From Paraburkholderia sp. DHOC27 (GTDB lineage: Bacteria > Pseudomonadota > Gammaproteobacteria > Burkholderiales > Burkholderiaceae), in contig NZ_QVQV01000001.1 in the NCBI RefSeq assembly GCF_003429005.1, positions 1,679,431 through 1,743,430 of the forward strand: a DNA stretch of 64,000 nt. Direction: 5' to 3'. Position numbers and translations under genes: made by a program. This document shows positions 16,403-24,594 of this stretch, piece by piece. Every line of letters starts with the position of its first letter. The stretch's first letter is position 1. Below the pieces are notes generated by a model that was not told the DNA's origin, searched no databases, and worked only from the letters and a program-made list of their open reading frames with translations.

Positions 16403-17059
16403 ATGACGATAACCATGAAAATCACGAACACGGCAAGGCGCATCGCGCTAATTGCGGCGCTTGTGAGCGGGGCTGCGCTGTCCGGTTGCGCGGGCGTGAG
16501 TGCGGACGTGCAGGCTTCCCGCCCGGACAGCGCCAGCAGCGCGGACGAAACGGCGAGCGGCTGGCAGGGCCCGCGTACCTATGCGCTTGCGCGTACAGCG
16601 TTGCAGGACGCGAGCGGATATCATCAGCAATACGAAATATCGGTGCGAACCGAACTGGAAAAATACGGTTTCGCGGCGACGTCAGGACCGGACGCGCATT
16701 ACCTGCTGTCCGTTGCATACGATACGCGGGCTGCCTCGATCGGCGTTCAGGCGGGCGCTTGCGAACAGGGTGGTTGCAGTGATGCGGCGAAAGCGTCGTT
16801 TCCGTGGTTCGGCGGCCGGACGTATCGGCACGCGTTGACGCTGCGCTTTTTCGACAAGGCGAGCGGCCGTGAACTGTACAAGGTGAGCGCGACGAGCGAG
16901 GACCGCGACGCCGGGCCGCTGCATGCGATCCCGTATCTGGTGAAAAGCGCGCTCGCGCAATTCCCCTTTGAAGGACACGCGGACTGGCGCGTCAAATTGC
17001 GTCCCGGGGATGCGGATGGCGCGCCTCGGGTGGTGTCGGTCAAACCGTTGCAGCCTTGA
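16403..17059 (+). CDS. DUF4136-type lipoprotein
   Basis: 218 residues with a lipoprotein signal: basic start, hydrophobic stretch and lipobox ALSG-C near residue 29, followed by Val/Ser, which suits outer-membrane sorting. The mature part has the DUF4136 pattern: a TYALARTALQD strand, an RTELEKYGF helix, HYLLSVAYDTR and TLRFFDKASGRELYKVSATSED. It starts 15 bp after the kinase stop with GCGAGA upstream, so it is the last gene of the regulator-FecR-kinase operon. Function of the family is unknown; an envelope-stress target or accessory is a reasonable guess. Confidence 0.82.
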   Translation: MTITMKITNTARRIALIAALVSGAALSGCAGVSADVQASRPDSASSADETASGWQGPRTYALARTALQDASGYHQQYEISVRTELEKYGFAATSGPDAHYLLSVAYDTRAASIGVQAGACEQGGCSDAAKASFPWFGGRTYRHALTLRFFDKASGRELYKVSATSEDRDAGPLHAIPYLVKSALAQFPFEGHADWRVKLRPGDADGAPRVVSVKPLQP

Positions 17060-17173
17060 GCGGAGCTGTACCCGTCTGGATGAAAGCGGGTTTGCTATCT
17101 GGGCAGGAACCCGCGCACGAATCCGGGTACTCGGCCGCAAAACGCACGCGCTTTCACATCATGCGTACGAGGA

Positions 17174-17830
17174 TCACTCGGGTTCCGTCTCGCTGGGCCA
17201 GCGATTCTCGAACACGCACGTGGATAGCGCCTGGCGGCTCGCCCAGCCTTCAGTCTCCAGCATCGGCGCGGCGTAAAACTCGTCGACGTGGCCGAGACAC
17301 AGAATCGCCACGGGCCGCGCGCCCGCCGGCATGTGCAGGAGGGTACGCACGGCGTCCACGTCGAACAGCGACACCCATCCCATCCCGAGTCCTTCCACGC
17401 GCGCCGCGAGCCACATGTTCTGGATCGCGCAGGCCACCGAGGCGAGATCCATCTCCGGCAGCGTGCGACGGCCGAAAATGTGCTTCTCGCGACCGTCCAT
17501 CAACGCCATCACCAGCAGCTCGCCGCACTCCAGCATGCCTTCCACCTTCAGCTTCATGAAGGCGTCGCGGCGCTCGCCGAGGGCATCGGCGGTGGCGAGC
17601 CGTTCACTCTCGACGGTTTGGTGCAGCGCTTCGCGCAACGCGGGATCGGTGATGCGCGCAATCCGCCACGGCTGCATGTAGCCCACGCTCGGCGCGTGAT
17701 GGGCGGCATCGAGCAGGCGTTGCAGAACGGCGGGATCGACCGGATCGGGCACGAAGTGGCGCATGTCGCGCCGCTCGTGAATGGCACGGTAGACCGCCGC
17801 GCGATCGGCGTCGTTGAAGGGCTTTGCCAT
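17174..17830 (-). CDS. bluB: 5,6-dimethylbenzimidazole synthase BluB
   Basis: 218 residues of the nitroreductase fold. Family motifs are present throughout: IHERRDMRHF at the start, HAPSVGYMQPWRI, FGRRTLPEMDLASVACAIQNMWLAARVEGLGMGWVSLFD and AILCLGHVDEFYAAPMLE. BluB uses O2 to fragment FMN into 5,6-dimethylbenzimidazole, the lower ligand of cobalamin. No other cobalamin gene is adjacent. A CobS/CobT-like pair lies 5 kb away but on different evidence (see 22832-25953). The start at 17830 directly precedes the conserved N-terminus. Confidence 0.93.
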   Translation of the reverse strand: MAKPFNDADRAAVYRAIHERRDMRHFVPDPVDPAVLQRLLDAAHHAPSVGYMQPWRIARITDPALREALHQTVESERLATADALGERRDAFMKLKVEGMLECGELLVMALMDGREKHIFGRRTLPEMDLASVACAIQNMWLAARVEGLGMGWVSLFDVDAVRTLLHMPAGARPVAILCLGHVDEFYAAPMLETEGWASRQALSTCVFENRWPSETEPE

Positions 17831-18114
17831 GAAACGGGACGGCCGCTTGGGCCGGGTAGGTGGGGTATTGGGCGTGAATATACGCCGAAGGGCGGGTTGG
17901 CGGTGTTATCTGGTGCGCCCCGCGCGGGTTGGGCAGACTGGCCAGGTGTTGGCGTGGCGATGGTCAGGCGTTGACCGGGCACTGGCCACGCATTCAACAA
18001 ACAGCGCGTTGGGCCGACGTGACGCTGCCGCGGGTTGGTCTGCGAGTCTGCCAGCCAGCCCGCGCGCAAATCACTCTCCGCACGTTCACCTGAACAATCT
18101 AGGCCAACCGCCGC

Positions 18115-19044
18115 TTACTTCGACGAGCCGTTGGTCCAGTACAGCACTTCGTCCTGGCGGTCGAACACGAAGACTTTCATCGCCATCTGCTGCGCCGCGT
18201 CGAGCCGGTCCAGCTCCAGCCCATGAACCGCAGGCTCGCCCGCTTCGCCCTTCTGCACGTTGCGGATAATGCCGACGGTTTCGATCTGCGTGTCGAGGTC
18301 CTTGGATTTCAGCGGGAAGCTCAGACGCAGGCGGTCGCCGACCTGGCCAAGCGCCCACGAGGTGGTGAGCGACATGCCGAGCGAACTGATACCCTTGGCG
18401 AGCCCGATGCCCTCGTAGCGCTCGCCCGTCTCGCCGACGCCATAACGCACCGGCAGCCGTGCGCGCACGCGGATCGACTTGCGTTCGCGCAGCCGGCGGA
18501 TCACACCGGGACGCGACAGCACCACGTAATCGAACGGCAACTGGCACACCGATTCCACGGTGCAGACGAAGCGGAACACCGCCTGACTGGCAATGGCGAC
18601 GATCTCGACGTTTTCGCCCACGCCGAGCGGCAGGATCTTGCCTTCGAACAGCGGCGGCGTAACGAACAGCGCTTCGTTCGGCGCAAAACCGATGATGCGG
18701 CACGGGTGCATCGGTCCGGTGCTGCCGGCCTGCGGGCGCAAGCCGATCAACGCGCCGATGGACAGATGCATGTCCTTGAGCGCGAGCGGATCCTGCTCTG
18801 GCTTGCTCGCGCCGTCGACGGCATGCGCGCTGCCCGGCCCGGCCACGTCACCGCGGCGGGGCTTGAAGTTGTCGAACAGGAACTGGCGTTCCGAGATGGC
18901 GGCAAGTACTGCGCCGGTGTCGAGCAGCAGCGAGCCGTCCTGATCGACGATCGGCCAGTCGAGCGGCGTGCCGACCGGCACGGCGTCGGGACTCAGCACG
19001 GCCTGCGCCGTCGCGGCAGGTGACTCCACGGTATCTTCGTTCAT
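18115..19044 (-). CDS. YcgR-like flagellar brake protein with PilZ domain
   Basis: 309 residues. N-terminal YcgR-type beta domain about 20-185 (PCRIIGFAPNEALFVTPP, VFRFVCTVESVCQLPFDYVVLSRP) and C-terminal PilZ domain about 190-300 starting with RRLRERKSIRVRARLPVRY, which carries the RxxxR c-di-GMP contact. The second PilZ motif, normally D/N-x-S-x-x-G, reads GISSLG, so the acidic or amide residue is missing and affinity may be reduced. YcgR proteins slow flagellar rotation when bound to c-di-GMP. No flagellar genes are nearby. One GGDEF-EAL protein is encoded at 44417. Confidence 0.88.
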   Translation of the reverse strand: MNEDTVESPAATAQAVLSPDAVPVGTPLDWPIVDQDGSLLLDTGAVLAAISERQFLFDNFKPRRGDVAGPGSAHAVDGASKPEQDPLALKDMHLSIGALIGLRPQAGSTGPMHPCRIIGFAPNEALFVTPPLFEGKILPLGVGENVEIVAIASQAVFRFVCTVESVCQLPFDYVVLSRPGVIRRLRERKSIRVRARLPVRYGVGETGERYEGIGLAKGISSLGMSLTTSWALGQVGDRLRLSFPLKSKDLDTQIETVGIIRNVQKGEAGEPAVHGLELDRLDAAQQMAMKVFVFDRQDEVLYWTNGSSK

Positions 19045-19233
19045 GGGCGTTAATCAGCAGCGAAGTGAATGGCGGATACCGGGTTAACGTCAGCCTTACC
19101 TGAAAGTTTAATGGTTTCTTTAATTCAGCAAAAATTTCCTGAGGTGAACGAGCCTGTCGTCCGGCATGGCTGACGAGCCCACATTTCGTGAAGCTCGCGC
19201 CATTCATTGCACCTCATCGCACCTCATTGCGCT

Positions 19234-20715
19234 TCAGTGCACGTGCGTCTGCGCATGCGACTGTCCGCGCGAGCGCGGCTGCGTCACCGCACTGACCGCC
19301 ACAAACACGATGATGTTCAGCGCCAGCGCCACGAAGCCGATATTCACATCCTTGGCGCTATCGGGCAGGAACGGAAACAACTGACCCACGCTCACGTGCA
19401 TCAAGGTGGTGACGGCCACCACCAGCACGCCGGCGAGGATGCCGCAGAACGCGCCTTGCCGGGTGGCCCGGTTGTGGGGCGACAGACTGCACACCAGCGC
19501 CGGGAACAGCTGCGTCACGAAGCTGTAACCCATCAGCAGCAGCGCGACGATCGTCTCGCCGCCATGCAGCGTGAAGGCCACGGCCACCAGCGCCACCACC
19601 GGCACCAGCAGACGCGCGAGGTTGCGCACGGCGGCGTCCGGCGCGTCGCGCTTGAGCAGGCCACGGTAGACGTCGTTGGCGAGCAGGGTGGAGGCGCTAT
19701 TGAGGATCATCGAGCCGGGCACCAGCGCAGTCAGCACGCCCGCTGCACCGATCACGCCGACGAACCACGGATCGAAGGTTTGCAGCGACAGCCGGAACAG
19801 CGACAGGTCGATGTCCCCACCCTTCAAGCCCGGCACCTTCAGCACCGCAGCAAAGCCGACGAAGAACACGAACAGCAGAATCAACTGGTAGAGCGGCAGG
19901 ATCATCGCGTTGCGGCGAAAGATCTGCTCGTCCCTGGCGGTGAACACGGAGCCGAAGGTATGCGGCCACATGAAAAAGCCCAGCGACGTGAGCAGCACCG
20001 TGGACTGGAACCAGCTCACGCTCGATCCCCTGGCAGGGAAAGTGAGGAAACCGGGTTTGGCCGCGTCGATGGCATGGAACATGGGCGCGAGGCCGCCGTA
20101 GTAATGAATCGGCAAATAGATGCCGAGAAACAGCACGATCGCCAGAATCAGCGTGTCCTTGACCACCGAGTTCCATGCCGAGCCGCGTACGCCCGACACG
20201 ATCACATACGCCGTCACCACGGCTGCGCCGATCCAGACCGCCTCCGTGGACGAGATCGCGCCATACGACGTGGTGGCGACGATGATGCCGAGCCCCTTCA
20301 ACTGCAGCACCAGGTATGGAATCAGCGCCGCGACGCCCACCAGCGCGACCAGCACGCCGAGCGCGGGGCTGTCGTACTTGCGCGTGAAGAAGTGCGGCTG
20401 CGAGACGAGCCGATGCTGCTTGGCGTAACGCCAGATGGGCGGCAGCATCCAGTAGGACAGGATGTACGCAAGCGTCGCATACGCGAGGATGTAGTAGACC
20501 GGCGCGCCCTTGCCGTAGGCGAAGCCGCTGCCGCCAAGGAACGTGAAGGTGGTGTAGATCTCACCCGCCATCAACAGGAACACGAACGCGGTACCGAAGC
20601 TGCGGCCGCCCACGGTCCACTGTTCGAGGTCCATGTCGTGGCCGCGTTTCGCGCGCAGACCGAGATACAGCGCGACCAGTGTTACGGCGGCAATCAGAAC
20701 CAGCGCGGCGCTCAT
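19234..20715 (-). CDS. Sodium:solute symporter (SSS family), MctP-like monocarboxylate transporter
   Basis: 493 residues and about 13 membrane spans. The start at 20715 overlaps the DUF3311 stop by 4 bp (ATGA). The conserved opening DLEQWTVGGRSFGTAFVFLLMAGEIYTTFTFLGGSG and the later YWMLPPIWRYAKQHRLVSQPHFFTRKY resemble rhizobial MctP, a permease for lactate, pyruvate and alanine. I recall this without alignment, so the substrate is provisional. The His-rich tail (HAQTHVH) is unusual. DUF3311 proteins regularly precede such symporters and probably act as a small accessory subunit. Confidence 0.88.
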   Translation of the reverse strand: MSAALVLIAAVTLVALYLGLRAKRGHDMDLEQWTVGGRSFGTAFVFLLMAGEIYTTFTFLGGSGFAYGKGAPVYYILAYATLAYILSYWMLPPIWRYAKQHRLVSQPHFFTRKYDSPALGVLVALVGVAALIPYLVLQLKGLGIIVATTSYGAISSTEAVWIGAAVVTAYVIVSGVRGSAWNSVVKDTLILAIVLFLGIYLPIHYYGGLAPMFHAIDAAKPGFLTFPARGSSVSWFQSTVLLTSLGFFMWPHTFGSVFTARDEQIFRRNAMILPLYQLILLFVFFVGFAAVLKVPGLKGGDIDLSLFRLSLQTFDPWFVGVIGAAGVLTALVPGSMILNSASTLLANDVYRGLLKRDAPDAAVRNLARLLVPVVALVAVAFTLHGGETIVALLLMGYSFVTQLFPALVCSLSPHNRATRQGAFCGILAGVLVVAVTTLMHVSVGQLFPFLPDSAKDVNIGFVALALNIIVFVAVSAVTQPRSRGQSHAQTHVH

Positions 20716-20927
20716 CGTGCCGTCCCTTCGGCGTCGGCGCCGCCTTGACGGTTGCGCGGGTCGAGCCGGTAGACGATGCCCATCACCACCGAGGTCAGCA
20801 CGACCCAGAGCACGATCCACGCGAGCACGAAAGGCATGCCCAGAACCAGCGGCTCGACCCGATTGGCGAACGGTACGCCGAGCAGAATCCCGATGAACGG
20901 CAGCAAACCGAGCAGGCGCAGCAACAT
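20712..20927 (-). CDS. DUF3311 small membrane protein, symporter partner
   Basis: 71 residues with two membrane spans and the conserved end VYRLDPRNR. The ATG at 20927 is chosen because GAGGAG lies 8 bases upstream; an ATG ten codons earlier lacks a ribosome site. It is translationally coupled to the symporter gene. Function unknown beyond the constant association with SSS transporters. Confidence 0.88.
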   Translation of the reverse strand: MLLRLLGLLPFIGILLGVPFANRVEPLVLGMPFVLAWIVLWVVLTSVVMGIVYRLDPRNRQGGADAEGTAR

Positions 20928-21264
20928 ATGAACAGCTCCTCGAACGAATGGATGCATTGAGCCCTGGCGCGACTTCGATCCGACTTTATGCCGGATGATG
21001 CCGCCACGTAAAGGTGCTCAAAAAAAGGTGCCCGCAAAAAGATGGCCCGAAACATGACGCGGACGCTGGCCAGAACGTGGCGGAACAAGGTGCCCGGAAA
21101 ACGGCAGTGTTGCACGCCGCCGCCGCGCGCCACAATTGGCCATTCGGCCAATGTCTAACGATTGATGCGCCGCGCTATGATGAGGCTCCAGCCAGACCAA
21201 ACCAGACGCCGCGACCGGTTTCAGCCGTAACCTGTCGGCCGTCGCACCACGGGGATCGCACAAC
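20928..21264. promoter_or_regulatory. Divergent control region, symporter operon / MarC
   Basis: 337 bases with no gene. It contains a hairpin-forming dyad ATTGGCC-ATTC-GGCCAAT (21135-21152) about 113 bases before the MarC ATG. Three AAGGTGC(T/C)C-like words occur at about 21012-21100 (spaced irregularly). No clear sigma-70 promoter could be chosen. Confidence 0.35.
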
Positions 21265-21933
21265 ATGGTGGAAAGCCTGATCTCGGACATACTGTTCGGA
21301 TTTACCGGATTGATCAGCATCATCAATCCGTTCGGCATTGCGTTTGTGTTTCTGGATCGCACGGCTTCGCTGACTACCGAGGAACGCACCGCGCTCGCCC
21401 GCAAGATTGCGATCAACGTGCTGTGCGTGCTGCTGGTGGCGTTTTTTCTGGGCACGCCGGTGCTGCATTTCTTCGGCATTTCCATGCAGGCGTTGCGAAT
21501 CGGCGGCGGCCTCGCGGTCGCGGTGGCCGGCTGGAACATGCTGAACGCGCCGGATACGCCGCCGCCCGAGCCAACCGTGCGGCGCGTCGATGCGGACAGC
21601 GCCACCTCCAAGGCGTTTTTCCCGTTGACGGTGCCCCTGACCACGGGTCCGGGTTCGCTTGCCACGGCCATCGCGCTCAATGCCAACCGTACGCATAAGC
21701 TGTCGGAGTTCGTGCTGTCCAGCATCGCGTCGGTGGTGATTTCAGTGATCGTGGCCTTCGTGGTCTACCTTACCTATAGCCGTGCGGTCATCTTCGCGCG
21801 CTACCTTGGCGTCGAGGGGACGAAAGTAGCCATGCGGGTGTCGTCGTTCCTGTTGCTGTGTATCGGTGTGCAGATCATCTTGACGGGCCTTTCCGAATTT
21901 CTCATTCCCATTGCGCAGTTGCAGGGGAAGTAG
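21265..21933 (+). CDS. MarC-family integral membrane protein
   Basis: 222 residues and six membrane spans. Opening SDILFGFTGLISIINPFGIAFVFL and central FFPLTVPLTTGPGSLATAIAL are the two internal repeats with the N/T-P-x-G motifs of the MarC/NAAT family. The family was once linked to multiple-antibiotic resistance but that role was not upheld; some archaeal members import small neutral amino acids. Single gene, followed 46 bp later by the amidotransferase gene in the same direction, possibly in one transcript. Confidence 0.92.
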   Translation: MVESLISDILFGFTGLISIINPFGIAFVFLDRTASLTTEERTALARKIAINVLCVLLVAFFLGTPVLHFFGISMQALRIGGGLAVAVAGWNMLNAPDTPPPEPTVRRVDADSATSKAFFPLTVPLTTGPGSLATAIALNANRTHKLSEFVLSSIASVVISVIVAFVVYLTYSRAVIFARYLGVEGTKVAMRVSSFLLLCIGVQIILTGLSEFLIPIAQLQGK

Positions 21934-21979
21934 GGCAATCGAAAATAGCCCATTTCAACTGCCTTTCACGGAGACCACC

Positions 21980-22813
21980 ATGTGCCGCTGGCTCGCCTAC
22001 ACCGGGAACCCCGTGCAGCTCGAAACGGTGCTGTTTCGCGCCAAACATTCGTTGATCGACCAGAGTCTGCATTCCCGTCTCGGGCAGACCACCACCAATG
22101 GCGACGGCTTCGGCATCGGCTGGTACGGGCATCCCACCGACATCCCGTTCCGCTACCGCTGCATGCAGCCGGCGTGGAGCGACCGCAATCTGCGCGAAGC
22201 GGCGCGGGCCATCCACTCGCCGCTGTTCGTCGCGCACATTCGCGCAGCCACCGACACGCCCGCACAGGAGACCAACTGTCATCCGTTTCGCTACGGGCGG
22301 TGGCTGTTCGTCCACAACGGCCTGGTGCGCAATTACCCGGCCGTGCGGCGTGATCTGATGATGGCGATCGATCCGGAATTCTTCCCGTCCATCGAAGGCT
22401 CGACCGATTCCGAAGTGCTGTTCTATCTCGCGCTCACTTACGGGCTGGAACTCGCGCCCGTCACCGCGCTGGAACGGATGGTGGGGTTCGTCGAAGCCAC
22501 CGGCCGCCGCTACGGGGTCGAAGAGCCGCTCAACATGACCGTGTGCGCAACGGACGGCGAGCAGATCGTCGCGGTACGTTATTCGAGCGAGCGGGATTCG
22601 CGCACGCTGTTCCACAGCACGTCGTTCAAGCATTTGCGCGAACTGTATCCGCACGACCCGCGCATCCTGGCGGCCGGCGACGACGCCTTTCTCGTGCTGT
22701 CCGAACCGTTGGTCGACCTGCCGGGGTTCTGGGAGGAGATACCGGAAAGCACGGCGTTGATTGCGCGTGGCGGGGAGATCCAACAGACGGCCTTCAATCC
22801 GCATCTGGCGTGA
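21980..22813 (+). CDS. Class II glutamine amidotransferase (YafJ/EgtC-like)
   Basis: 277 residues. The ATG at 21980 places Cys at position 2 (MCRWLAYTG), the N-terminal nucleophile freed after Met removal, with GGAG 11 bases upstream. Ntn-hydrolase features follow: NGDGFGIGWYG, FVAHIRAAT, ETNCHPF, WLFVHNGLVRNY and the GSTDSEVLFYLAL loop. YafJ proteins are stand-alone glutaminase-like domains; EgtC acts in ergothioneine synthesis but the other egt genes are not here. The substrate is open. The gene is convergent with the VWA gene, 18 bp away. Confidence 0.88.
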   Translation: MCRWLAYTGNPVQLETVLFRAKHSLIDQSLHSRLGQTTTNGDGFGIGWYGHPTDIPFRYRCMQPAWSDRNLREAARAIHSPLFVAHIRAATDTPAQETNCHPFRYGRWLFVHNGLVRNYPAVRRDLMMAIDPEFFPSIEGSTDSEVLFYLALTYGLELAPVTALERMVGFVEATGRRYGVEEPLNMTVCATDGEQIVAVRYSSERDSRTLFHSTSFKHLRELYPHDPRILAAGDDAFLVLSEPLVDLPGFWEEIPESTALIARGGEIQQTAFNPHLA

Positions 22814-22831
22814 CGCCGGCCGCAGATGGGC

Positions 22832-24589
22832 TCAGCGCTTCAATAACATCGCGCTCAGCACGGCAAACACCGTCGAGGGCAGCTCGGCCAGCCGGCTCAC
22901 CACGACGTTGTGCGGGTAAAACGCCTCCACCGCGTCGGTGAGCACGCCCACCCCGACCAGTTCGATGCCGCGTTTCTGGATCGCCGCCACCCGCTCGCGC
23001 AGATCGCTGCGCAACACCAGCGGATCGCCGTCGCCGGTGGCCGGGTAGCCGTCGGAGAACACCATCAGGATGCGGCGTTCGGCCGGATGATCGGCGAGCC
23101 GCGTCGCGGCCCAGGCCAGCGCTTCGCCGTCCGGATTTTCGTGACCGCAGTCGATGCCGGTGAGGCCGCTCAGATCGGGCGCACCGAAGCGCTTGTAGAT
23201 CTGCAGGTCGAGCCGTTCCACGAGGCGGTTGTAGCGCCGCAGGTCCACGCCCGCCGCGCGTTGCCGCGCGCAGAGTTGCTGCATCTGCGGCGATTCGATT
23301 GAGCTGTAGCCGAGCACTTCGCAAGCGAAGCCGAGTTGCGTCAGCACATCGGCGAGGGCGGCGGCGCACAGGCGCGCCAGTTCGATCTTGCGGCCGGCCA
23401 TCGAACCGCTGCGGTCGATCAGCAAGGTCACGGCCACATCGCGTCCGCGGGTGGCGCGGCGAATCCTGAACGGCGTGCGATAGCCCGGTGTCGTAGCCAG
23501 TCTGGCGAGCGCCGTGCGGTCGATCTCGCCGCGCTCCTGTTCGCGTCGCCAGCGGGTACGCTCGTCCGCGCTCAGCGCCCGTTCGAGGCGGGCTTTCAGT
23601 TGCGCGGTTTCGGCGCGCGCCGCCGCGCGCAGCGTGTGCCACTCGGCTGGGTCGCCGAGACCGGTCTGGTCGTTGACCACGTCGAATTCGGTGGCAAGCG
23701 GAATGGACAGGCGCGGCGGCGTCCACGTGCGTGGCGCCGGCAGCGTGTTGTCCGCGCGTGTTGCCGCAGGCTCGGCGTCGGCCATGGCGTGGCCCATCCC
23801 CACGCCGTCGAGCGCGGCGCTGCCTGCGCCTGCTTCGCCCGGCGGGCTGGCAGCGTCGTTCGGGTCGGCGCGGGTGCCGTCGCTCTCGAAGGCGTCGAAG
23901 GCGTCAACGGGGGCATCGCTCGTGACGTCGTCGAGGTCCTCGGCAGTGCCAACGGAAAACATCATCGGGTTGACGTCGCCGGCCGAGAGCGCCCGCACAC
24001 GCGCCAGAATGACTTGCGCCGCGGCAATGCTGGCGGCGCTGGAGGCGCTCTGGCTCGCCGCCGTCAGCAGATCCTGCGAGGCGAGCAGCGCGGCGGAGAG
24101 CGACTGGCTGGTTTCGGCGGCGCTCGCGGTCTCGTTCCACAACGCGCGTTCCACTCGGCAGACAAAACGGTCGCGCCAGCGCAGCGTGCGCCAGCGCTGC
24201 TGCGTGCGCGTCGCCGCATGTTCGCGCAGCTTGCCGATGAACCAATGTGCGCCCGGATACGCGTCGAGCAGTTGCACACAGACGCGTCGGTCTTCGATCA
24301 CCTGCGCCAGTTGCGCCGTCACGCCGCGTGGCAGCGCCTCGAAGCGGTTGAGTTCCGAATACCGGGCGCGCGCCACCAGCAGGTCGAGATAGCCGACCAG
24401 CACGTCGGTGGAAAGACCTTCGCCCACCGGGTAATCGGGAATGACGATGCGGCCGCGTTCCACGCGCGGCCCCTCGGGACTGAAGACGACGCTCACGCCG
24501 TACTGTCCGGTCAGCACGCGGGCAATCTTGCCCAGCGCGGACTCGAATTCGAAGCCCCGGCTCTCGCGCATACCGTGCGCCGCGTGCAT
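22832..24589 (-). CDS. CobT-like VWA-domain protein (metal-chelatase-type)
   Basis: 585 residues. N-terminal helical region about 1-215 similar to CobT; an acidic, Asp/Ala-rich linker about 215-290; and a C-terminal von Willebrand A domain from about 385. The MIDAS motif DRSGS (Asp392, Ser394, Ser396) is intact, and the motif ENPDGEALAWAATRL followed by RRILMVFSDG is the CobT hallmark. CobT works with the AAA+ subunit CobS in aerobic cobalt insertion; related MoxR-VWA pairs activate other metalloenzymes. No CobN lies in the window. The ATG 5 bases after the stop of the AAA+ gene indicates coupling. No strong ribosome site; an ATG six codons later is possible. Confidence 0.82.
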   Translation of the reverse strand: MHAAHGMRESRGFEFESALGKIARVLTGQYGVSVVFSPEGPRVERGRIVIPDYPVGEGLSTDVLVGYLDLLVARARYSELNRFEALPRGVTAQLAQVIEDRRVCVQLLDAYPGAHWFIGKLREHAATRTQQRWRTLRWRDRFVCRVERALWNETASAAETSQSLSAALLASQDLLTAASQSASSAASIAAAQVILARVRALSAGDVNPMMFSVGTAEDLDDVTSDAPVDAFDAFESDGTRADPNDAASPPGEAGAGSAALDGVGMGHAMADAEPAATRADNTLPAPRTWTPPRLSIPLATEFDVVNDQTGLGDPAEWHTLRAAARAETAQLKARLERALSADERTRWRREQERGEIDRTALARLATTPGYRTPFRIRRATRGRDVAVTLLIDRSGSMAGRKIELARLCAAALADVLTQLGFACEVLGYSSIESPQMQQLCARQRAAGVDLRRYNRLVERLDLQIYKRFGAPDLSGLTGIDCGHENPDGEALAWAATRLADHPAERRILMVFSDGYPATGDGDPLVLRSDLRERVAAIQKRGIELVGVGVLTDAVEAFYPHNVVVSRLAELPSTVFAVLSAMLLKR

Positions 24590-24594
24590 GGCGC

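Noticed and set aside
17070..17091. ACCCG...CGGGT as terminator of the CHASE2 operon
   Set aside because: Only a 5-bp stem with a 12-base loop and a weak T-run.
19207..20748. A 513-codon + strand frame opposite the sodium:solute symporter
   Set aside because: His/Gln/Arg-rich shadow of the symporter with no ribosome site or domain.
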